5,895 nucleotides of DNA. Origin: JBHPHI01 sp042569595 (lineage in GTDB: Bacteria > Patescibacteriota > Microgenomatia > UBA1400 > 2-01-FULL-45-11). A program made the translations under genes and the position numbers. Positions 1 to 4,400 of this stretch are shown here, piece after piece; positions within the stretch are counted from its first letter, which is position 1; each line of letters opens with the position of its first letter. A model generated the notes under the pieces. The model did not search any database. It was not told the DNA's origin and worked only from the letters and a program-made list of their open reading frames with translations. The stretch lies in the NCBI GenBank assembly GCA_042569595.1, contig JBHPHI010000035.1:1-5895 (forward strand), in the 5' to 3' direction.

Positions 1-23
1 GGTTATAAGATTTATTTTAAGGT

Positions 24-1271
24 TTAAAGAGAGTCATCTTTTGGGTCTTTTTTAAATAGTTTGAAGGCAATTAGTCCTGCTACAAGCCCTAGTATTAGGA
101 TTAATAGATTGCTATCTAAAATTTTACCAATAAAGGATTTGTTTTCTGGTTGCTCTTCTGTGTCATCAAAAACTGGTCCATCTAATTCCGGAGTAGGAGA
201 TGGTGAGGGAATAACGACTTCGGGTTGTGGTGTGGGTGTGGGGTTGGTGGGTGGAGTATAAGTAACGGGATAGGCTCTGGCTATGGCTGAAATTTCTTGT
301 GAATAAGCGCTTGCGCCACAATCATTTACAGTAATTAATGCGATGTAGTATTTTGCTCCTGGCTCTAAAAATCTGATAGTGAAGTTTCTAGTGTTGCCTA
401 TGTCTACGTCGCCCCATTTATATTCTCCTGAATATCTTCCAAAACTTACCCCAAAGTGTTTATGATCTCCTGGCCTAACCCAGAAAACGTTTATTTCTCC
501 AGGCTTGCTTCCAGACCTAGCTATAAGCTCTTGAGGTGGGTAAGGTGGTTTGCACTCACTTTCTTCATCTTCTTCATCGTCACCATCACCATCTCCTCCG
601 CCGCCGATTCCTATTTCATCGCATTTTTGTTTATTGTATGCGCAGCCGTTTTCATCACAAACATCATTATTATTTGTACAATCTTTATTTTCATTTACAG
701 TAATGGTGACGTCAGAAACTTGAGAAATAATGTTGTTAGTTGGATTATTAAATTCATTTACAATTGTTTGATTTGGGTCAAAATCTAACTTAATTTTTCC
801 AGACTCTTTGGGAGTGAAGGTAAGTCGTGCAAATTGAATGAAGTTTTTGTTTGTAGTAAATGGTGAGTTTAGATTCTTGATTGTAGACAAATAATTAATC
901 GAGTTACTTTCAACTTTATTTAATAATGCCTCATCAAGAGTGCTGATGTTTTGTTGGATGAGTGAGTTGGGAAGAGCAAGGTTGTTGTCCGACGTTATTT
1001 TTAAGTTTCTCATTTCAACCCCGTAAGAATCATAGTCTCCGGTATTTACATAAAACTGAATTTCCATCTGTTCGTTTTTAACAGGGTTTGTTGGATGGGT
1101 TTTTACAGTAATTGAGGGAGTTGATGAGGTTGGAGCTGCTTGCGACCTATCATCTAGGGTTGTTTTTGTATCAATTAGTCTGTCTATAAATATCCCTGAA
1201 AACAACAACCCAATTGAAGTAAATGCCAACATTACCATAAAGCGAAGAGAATGAGTTGGTTTTTTGGACAT
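24..1271 (-). CDS. Membrane-anchored surface protein with cohesin-like and Fn3-like domains
   Basis: This 415-aa protein is probably displayed on the cell surface; its function is unknown. A hydrophobic segment at residues 11-29 acts as signal peptide or anchor, with a possible cleavage site near SQA-AP (43-47). Residues about 53-193 form a beta-rich region resembling the cohesin-like domains of CPR surface proteins; its end, with FDPNQTIVNEF (164-174) and NIISQVSDVTITV (180-192), is the most recognisable part. A Cys-rich stretch (C198, C205, C210, C217) leads into a Gly/Asp/Glu-rich linker (223-239). An Fn3-like domain follows at about 242-331 (core LEPGAKYYIALITVNDCG). A Pro/Thr stalk (337-362), a second membrane helix (about 388-406) and a basic tail complete it. 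The start lies one base after the upstream gene's stop with no clear ribosome site, so translation is probably coupled. Domain names rest on pattern and are moderately sure; membrane anchoring is well supported. Confidence 0.8.
   Translation of the reverse strand: MSKKPTHSLRFMVMLAFTSIGLLFSGIFIDRLIDTKTTLDDRSQAAPTSSTPSITVKTHPTNPVKNEQMEIQFYVNTGDYDSYGVEMRNLKITSDNNLALPNSLIQQNISTLDEALLNKVESNSINYLSTIKNLNSPFTTNKNFIQFARLTFTPKESGKIKLDFDPNQTIVNEFNNPTNNIISQVSDVTITVNENKDCTNNNDVCDENGCAYNKQKCDEIGIGGGGDGDGDDEEDEESECKPPYPPQELIARSGSKPGEINVFWVRPGDHKHFGVSFGRYSGEYKWGDVDIGNTRNFTIRFLEPGAKYYIALITVNDCGASAYSQEISAIARAYPVTYTPPTNPTPTPQPEVVIPSPSPTPELDGPVFDDTEEQPENKSFIGKILDSNLLILILGLVAGLIAFKLFKKDPKDDSL
222..251 (+). other. 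G-rich tract with quadruplex-like spacing
   Basis: On the plus strand, G-runs at 222-224, 234-236, 240-243 and 249-251 are separated by loops of 9, 3 and 5 bases, which fits a relaxed G-quadruplex pattern. The tract lies on the template strand of the minus-strand gene and corresponds to its Pro/Thr stalk (residues 341-350), where CCN and ACN codons create the G-runs. The mRNA is therefore C-rich here and would not form the structure. It stands out in an AT-rich window but is most simply a by-product of the stalk's amino-acid content. Confidence 0.3.
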
Positions 1272-1272
1272 T

Positions 1273-2097
1273 TTATTTATTTAATTCACTTTTAAATCCG
1301 TCAACCCAAAGGCCAAAATCAATTAGGTTTACAGCACAGTCTTGATTGAGGTCATAGTCTGAAAACTCTGTGCATGTGGTTGTGCATTCAGAATTATTCT
1401 GACACTCGTCAGGCCCTTCTCCAAACACCCTAGTGCAAGCATTATTTTCACAAGTTAGGTGAGAAGGATCTCCAACAATAGGACACTCTAGTCTGCACTG
1501 ATTATCAACACATTTTGGTCCACAGTCTCCTGAGATTCCTGTGCAAAAATCTGGAGCAGTACATCTTCCAGATAAATAGTCGTTATTTTGAATAGCGCAT
1601 TGATTTGTAAGATAGTCTAGTCCACAACCACAATCTGCATCTATTGAGCATGCTTTTTTAGTCTCATTCGTAGGAATACAAGCCCATTCGGGACAATGTT
1701 GATCATCGATAGCAGGAGCAACTTCAACAAGAGTTTCTCCTTGAGCGCACTGAGGAGGGTCGCAAGCTATGACTGGGGCACACGCAGACATGTCTGTTGT
1801 CCATGTTCCCCCAGGATTTGGGCAGCAATAATCTACACCACCGCAAGGCTCTATTCTTCCTGTGCTCCCACAAATACTATCAGCTGAGGTTCCATCAGGC
1901 TCAGGAGGAGTGCAGTTTCTCAAAACTCCATCCCGACTACTAGGGCACTGCTCAACACAGTTTCCAGCAAAAGATTGGTTTATTTCTTGGGTTTGTTTTG
2001 AAAGAAAAACAGAAAAAGGAACCGCTATTGCAATAATGACTAATGATGCGAGAGAAACGGCTTGATTTGTAGTTAGTTTTTTCACCTTATGATCCAC
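1273..2097 (-). CDS. Cys-rich secreted/anchored protein with C-terminal dockerin-like calcium loop
   Basis: This 274-aa protein is probably exported; its function is unknown. A hydrophobic helix at residues 14-32 followed by SKQTQEINQ is a typical CPR signal-anchor. The outside part holds 28 cysteines (first C47, last C254), consistent with many disulfides, in short units such as CSIDADCGCGLD and CQNNSECTTTC. The C-terminus carries one dockerin/EF-hand-type loop: D249-x-N251-x-D253-C-x-V256-N257-x-x-D260, followed by FGLWVDGFKSEL. Classical type I dockerins have two such loops; only one is present. The start is GTG at 2097, chosen because it is closest to the promoter. A second GTG at codon 5 (2085), giving MKKLTTNQ, is also possible, and neither has a clear Shine-Dalgarno. 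It is the first gene of a two-gene unit with the cohesin-like gene one base downstream, which suggests related surface roles. Confidence 0.78.
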   Translation of the reverse strand: MDHKVKKLTTNQAVSLASLVIIAIAVPFSVFLSKQTQEINQSFAGNCVEQCPSSRDGVLRNCTPPEPDGTSADSICGSTGRIEPCGGVDYCCPNPGGTWTTDMSACAPVIACDPPQCAQGETLVEVAPAIDDQHCPEWACIPTNETKKACSIDADCGCGLDYLTNQCAIQNNDYLSGRCTAPDFCTGISGDCGPKCVDNQCRLECPIVGDPSHLTCENNACTRVFGEGPDECQNNSECTTTCTEFSDYDLNQDCAVNLIDFGLWVDGFKSELNK

Positions 2098-2114
2098 TAT
2101 TTATATATGTTTTT

Positions 2115-2142
2115 AGTATGAATGAGACGCAGGAGTTGTCAA
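2115..2142 (-). promoter_or_regulatory. Predicted promoter of the surface-protein pair
   Basis: Reading leftwards, a perfect TTGACA -35 box (2142-2137) is followed after 16 bases by CATACT (2120-2115), which matches four of six -10 positions. Transcription would start near 2108, leaving only about 11 bases before the GTG at 2097. An AT-rich TATATAAAT stretch (2107-2099) lies closer to the gene but is too far from the -35 to pair with it. The -35 is convincing; the -10 assignment is less certain. Confidence 0.5.
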
Positions 2143-2161
2143 GGTGTGTGGGTGGTACAAT
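2136..2161 (+). promoter_or_regulatory. Predicted extended -10 promoter of the YqeY-family gene
   Basis: TACAAT at 2156-2161 is preceded by TGG, giving an extended -10 (TGnTACAAT). A TTGTCA at 2136-2141 matches five of six -35 positions but is only 14 bases away, shorter than usual; an extended -10 can compensate for a weak -35. The expected start of transcription, six to seven bases after the -10, falls on or beside the ATG at 2168, so the mRNA is probably leaderless. The -35 overlaps that of the divergent promoter. Confidence 0.55.
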
Positions 2162-2167
2162 ATGGGT

Positions 2168-2596
2168 ATGTTGAGAAGTCAAATACAATCAAGTATAAAA
2201 GATGCCATGAGGGCAAGGGAGGCTGTTAAGCTTGAAGCTTTGAGGTTTGTGTGGTCGAAAATAAAAGAACTTGAGATTGACAAGAAAAGTGACTTGAATG
2301 ATGATGAGATCCAAAAAGTTTTAATGAAAGAGGTGAAGTCTAGAAAAGAGGCGATTGAGCAGTTTAGGGAGGCTGGAAGGGATGAGTTAGTGAGCGATGA
2401 GGAGTCAAAGTTGGTGTTTTTAGAAGAATTGTTGCCTGAAATGATGAGTGAGAGTGATGTGGGGGAAGTAGTGGATAAGATAATATCTTCTGGTGAAAAT
2501 GATTTTGGAAAAGTAATGGGGCAAGTAATGGGAAGAGTGAAGGGAAAAGCTGATGGAAATTTGGTTTCAAAGGTTGTGAGGGAAAAACTTTCATAG
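2168..2596 (+). CDS. yqeY: GatB/YqeY-family protein
   Basis: This 142-aa protein belongs to the YqeY family, related to the C-terminal helical domain of the GatB subunit of the tRNA-dependent amidotransferase. Free-standing YqeY proteins are presumed tRNA- or translation-linked, but their exact role is unsettled. Family marks are the N-terminal MLRSQIQSSIKDAMRARE helix, LEALRFVWSKIKELEID (22-38), KEVKSRKEAIEQFREAGRDEL (54-74 region), FLEELLPE (84-91) and the glycine-rich GKVMGQVMGRVKGKADG (114-130) with NLVSKVV after it. The start at 2168 is chosen because the homologous N-terminus begins here and the predicted transcription start coincides with it. ATG 2162 and GTG 2144 are upstream alternatives; the latter lies upstream of the -10. 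No Shine-Dalgarno is visible. It ends two bases before the suf promoter and seems unrelated to that operon in function, though readthrough into it is possible. Confidence 0.88.
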   Translation: MLRSQIQSSIKDAMRAREAVKLEALRFVWSKIKELEIDKKSDLNDDEIQKVLMKEVKSRKEAIEQFREAGRDELVSDEESKLVFLEELLPEMMSESDVGEVVDKIISSGENDFGKVMGQVMGRVKGKADGNLVSKVVREKLS

Positions 2597-2597
2597 G

Positions 2598-2626
2598 TTG
2601 AATCAGTGAAATAAAATTGTTAAACT
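2598..2626 (+). promoter_or_regulatory. Predicted sigma70-type promoter of the suf operon
   Basis: TTGAAT (2598-2603) and TAAACT (2621-2626) are separated by exactly 17 bases, and TGT directly before the -10 supplies an extended -10 motif. Each hexamer matches four of six consensus positions. The promoter begins one base after the yqeY stop. Transcription would start near 2633, giving a short leader of about 18 bases that contains the AGGAG ribosome site of the regulator gene. The -10 forms the left end of the operator palindrome, so a bound repressor would block polymerase. Confidence 0.55.
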
Positions 2627-2649
2627 ACGACTGTTTTAGTAGGAGTTTA
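2621..2649. promoter_or_regulatory. Operator: 29-bp palindrome, IscR type 1-like
   Basis: Two 12-base arms, TAAACTACGACT (2621-2632) and AGTAGGAGTTTA (2638-2649), are inverted repeats pairing at 10 of 12 positions around a five-base centre GTTTT. The mismatches are 2627/2643 and 2629/2641. The centre GACT-GTTTT-AGTA fits the core of the published E. coli IscR type 1 consensus (GACT-RWWWY-AGTC) at 12 of 13 positions, with the same ACT-N5-AGT spacing. The outer parts differ from E. coli. It covers the predicted -10, the transcription start and the AGGAG ribosome site directly before a Rrf2/IscR-type gene, so self-repression by that protein is the natural reading. Confidence 0.7.
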
Positions 2650-2650
2650 T

Positions 2651-3058
2651 ATGTTGTCTATGTCTCGCAAAGCTGATTATGGTCTTTTGTTTTTGTCTGT
2701 GTTAGCAAAAGAAAAACTAAACGATTATTTATCCGTAAAAAAAATTTCCTCAACACATAATGTTCCTCATAAATTTTTGTCAAAGATTGCGTCAGAGCTT
2801 AAAGAGATGGGAGTGGTGGAAAGTAAAGAAGGATTTGATGGTGGATATAAATTGTCTATGAAGCCCGAAGATATTCCTTTAGGAGGTGTTGTGGAACATT
2901 TAGATGGGCCAGTTGCGCCAGTTTCGTGCATGAGGGGAAATGAGTGTTCTTGTAGTGATTCATGTGGGCACAAAAATGTGATGGAAACATTATCTAGTGT
3001 GGTTTCTCAAACTCTTGATGATTATTCATTAGCTGATTTAATAAAAGGAAAATCATGA
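2651..3058 (+). CDS. Rrf2/IscR-family Fe-S-sensing transcriptional regulator
   Basis: This 135-aa protein is a winged-helix DNA-binding regulator of the Rrf2 family, of usual length. The N-terminus MSRKADYGLLFLSVLA, the helix-turn-helix at about 28-55 (KISSTHNVPHKFLSKIASELKEMG), the wing GFDGGYKL (61-68) and VVEHLDGP (80-87) are classic. Cysteines C93, C99 and C105 have the same C-x5-C-x5-C spacing as the [2Fe-2S] ligands of E. coli IscR (C92, C98, C104). An extra C101 and H107 lie in the same loop. Start ATG 2651 is set by AGGAG at 2641-2645, five bases upstream; ATG 2660 would be too far. Leading a suf operon behind an IscR-like palindrome, it probably senses cluster status and represses its own operon. 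Family assignment is very safe; ligand identity is inferred. Its stop overlaps the next start (ATGA). Confidence 0.93.
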   Translation: MLSMSRKADYGLLFLSVLAKEKLNDYLSVKKISSTHNVPHKFLSKIASELKEMGVVESKEGFDGGYKLSMKPEDIPLGGVVEHLDGPVAPVSCMRGNECSCSDSCGHKNVMETLSSVVSQTLDDYSLADLIKGKS

Positions 3059-3642
3059 AGCAGATAATATTGGATGTTGAAACAATCAGAACTTTTGATG
3101 AAGTGGGAGGGTATAAACCAGAGAAATTAGGAGTAAGTTTTGTAGGGGCGATTGAAAGAGACGGCTTTGATGGTAAAGGAAAAGAGCTAGAGTTTTTTGA
3201 AAATGATTTATCAAAATTGTGGATAATACTTGAGAGTGCGGATGTAGTGGTTGGTTTTAATACTGATGGATTTGATCTACCAGTCTTACAACCATATTAC
3301 CCGGGAAAAATAACAGACTTACCTTCTTTGGATTTGATGGCTCGAATAAAAGATAGTGTAGGTCACAGAATAAGTCTTGATGCAGTTGCAATGAAAACTC
3401 TTGGAACGCAAAAATCTGGAAACGGGCTTGATGCAATAACTTATTATCAAAATGGTGAGTTGGATAAATTAGCTCAGTATTGTTTGAAAGATGTAGCTAT
3501 TACTCGTGACATTTATGATTATGGTAGGGAAAAAGGTGTGGTGAAGTTTTTAAACAGATGGAACGAGTTGGTGGAGGCTCCTGTAGATTTTTCATTTGAG
3601 AAAAAAAATGATGGAACACAAATGACTTTAGGAGGTCTTTAA
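3055..3642 (+). CDS. DEDDy-type 3'-5' exonuclease-like protein (RNase H-like fold)
   Basis: This 195-aa protein is a predicted 3'-5' exonuclease of the DEDD superfamily, close to the RNase_H_2/DnaQ-like group. All four metal-ligand motifs seem intact: ExoI ILDVET with D7 and E9; ExoII VVGFNTDGFDLPVL with D74 as the likely ligand; ExoIII YCLKD with Y142 and D146, whose Tyr four residues before Asp marks the DEDDy subclass. SLDLMARIK (91-99) and GNGLDAITYYQNGELDKLAQY (122-142) are also typical of the group. No helicase or polymerase domain is attached. The start at 3055 overlaps the regulator's stop by four bases and has AAGGA at 3045-3049. The stop overlaps sufC's start by one base, and its last codons (Gly-Gly-Leu) carry sufC's AGGAGG site. 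Its substrate and reason for being in an Fe-S operon are unknown. Bases 3060-3092 recur at the window's end. Confidence 0.85.
   Translation: MKQIILDVETIRTFDEVGGYKPEKLGVSFVGAIERDGFDGKGKELEFFENDLSKLWIILESADVVVGFNTDGFDLPVLQPYYPGKITDLPSLDLMARIKDSVGHRISLDAVAMKTLGTQKSGNGLDAITYYQNGELDKLAQYCLKDVAITRDIYDYGREKGVVKFLNRWNELVEAPVDFSFEKKNDGTQMTLGGL
3060..3092 (+). repeat. 33-bp exact direct repeat, copy 1 (start of exonuclease gene)
   Basis: These bases encode QIILDVETIRT from codon 3 of the exonuclease and are identical to 5863-5895. The sequence continues here into a normal, family-like protein, so this copy appears to be the native one. The base immediately upstream differs between copies (A at 3059, G at 5862). 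Confidence 0.95.
3630..3635 (+). promoter_or_regulatory. Ribosome binding site of sufC inside the preceding gene
   Basis: AGGAGG lies six bases before the sufC ATG and inside the final codons of the exonuclease gene, where it encodes Gly-Gly. It fixes the sufC start at 3642 and explains the exonuclease's Gly-Gly-Leu tail. Confidence 0.85.
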
Positions 3643-4400
3643 TGAAAAAAAATATCTTAAAAATAAGTAAATTGGAAATTTCTATTGAGAATAAAAAGAT
3701 AATTCACAACCTTTCTCTTGATGTAAAATCTGGAGAAATTCACGCGGTGATGGGTCCAAATGGATCTGGAAAAAGCACCCTGGCCCAAACCTTGATGGGC
3801 CATCCTTTTTATGAGGTAGTGGGAAAGAAATCCAGTGTGGTTTTGAGCGGTAAAAACATGCTTGAAATGAGTCCAGACCAGCGTGCAAAGGAAGGTTTGT
3901 TTTTGGCGTTTCAGTATCCAGTTTCTGTTTCTGGGGTGAGTGTGCAGAAGTTTTTGTGGACTGCTTTTAAAGCAATTTATCCTAAAACAAAAGAAACTGT
4001 TTTGGGATTTCGCAAAAAAATGAAAAAAATCGCAGTTGATTTATCAATATCAGAAGAACTGCTTAAAAGGTCTTTGAACGACGGGTTTAGTGGGGGCGAG
4101 AAAAAAAGAATTGAAATATTACAACTTTTACTTTTAAAACCAAAGTTTGTGATATTAGATGAAGTAGACAGTGGACTTGATATTGACGCGATAAAGTTAG
4201 TTGCAAAAGGTATTAAAAAGGCAGTGAAAGATTTTGGAGTTGGGGTGCTTGTAATAACTCATTATCAGAGAATACTGTCTTATTTAAAACCTGACTTTGT
4301 TCACGTGATGGTTGAAGGAAAGATTGTAAAAAGTGGTGGTTCAAAATTGGCAACTGATCTTGAAAAAAGTGGATATGCCTCTTATATTAAGGAGAAATAA
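3642..4400 (+). CDS. sufC: SufC, Fe-S cluster assembly ATPase
   Basis: SufC is the cytosolic ABC-type ATPase of the SUF system; it binds SufB/SufD and drives the conformational change needed for cluster formation. The 252-aa length matches the family (E. coli about 248). Every nucleotide-binding motif is intact: Walker A GPNGSGKST (38-46), Q-loop Q91 in LAFQYPV, signature FSGGEKKR (149-156), Walker B VILDE (170-174), D-loop SGLD (177-180) and switch His H207 in ITHYQR. EVDSGLDIDA and the FQYPV-type Q-loop separate SufC from transporter ATPases, and no membrane partner is nearby. The start overlaps the previous stop (TAATG). The stop abuts the sufB start, and an AAGGAG in its Lys-Glu-Lys tail (4389-4394) serves sufB. 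Assignment is essentially certain. Confidence 0.97.
   Translation: MKKNILKISKLEISIENKKIIHNLSLDVKSGEIHAVMGPNGSGKSTLAQTLMGHPFYEVVGKKSSVVLSGKNMLEMSPDQRAKEGLFLAFQYPVSVSGVSVQKFLWTAFKAIYPKTKETVLGFRKKMKKIAVDLSISEELLKRSLNDGFSGGEKKRIEILQLLLLKPKFVILDEVDSGLDIDAIKLVAKGIKKAVKDFGVGVLVITHYQRILSYLKPDFVHVMVEGKIVKSGGSKLATDLEKSGYASYIKEK

Noticed and set aside
1..23. A terminator or other element after the cohesin-like gene
   Set aside because: Only 23 AT-rich bases are available, and no stem with a T-tract can be seen.
456..788. A plus-strand reading frame with hydrophobic, membrane-like translation
   Set aside because: It lies antisense to the cohesin-like gene; its hydrophobic content is the mirror of that gene's Asp/Glu/Asn-rich codons. 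No promoter or ribosome site supports it.
1696..2065. Two short plus-strand frames opposite the Cys-rich gene
   Set aside because: They are antisense frames without ribosome sites, and the minus-strand frame has a clear secretory and dockerin-like protein.
2144..2167. An upstream GTG (2144) or ATG (2162) as the start of the YqeY-family gene
   Set aside because: The extra residues MCGWYN do not fit the family and would be encoded within the predicted -10 region; the homologous N-terminus begins at MLRSQ (2168). ATG 2162 remains a minor alternative.
2597..2650. Reading the palindrome after yqeY as an intrinsic terminator
   Set aside because: It has no U-tract after the stem; a promoter -10 and a ribosome site lie within it, so an operator fits better.
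3619..3639. The exonuclease tail QMTLGGL as a sliding-clamp binding motif
   Set aside because: Only the Gln and first Leu fit; the aromatic end is missing, and the Gly-Gly codons are explained by the sufC ribosome site AGGAGG.
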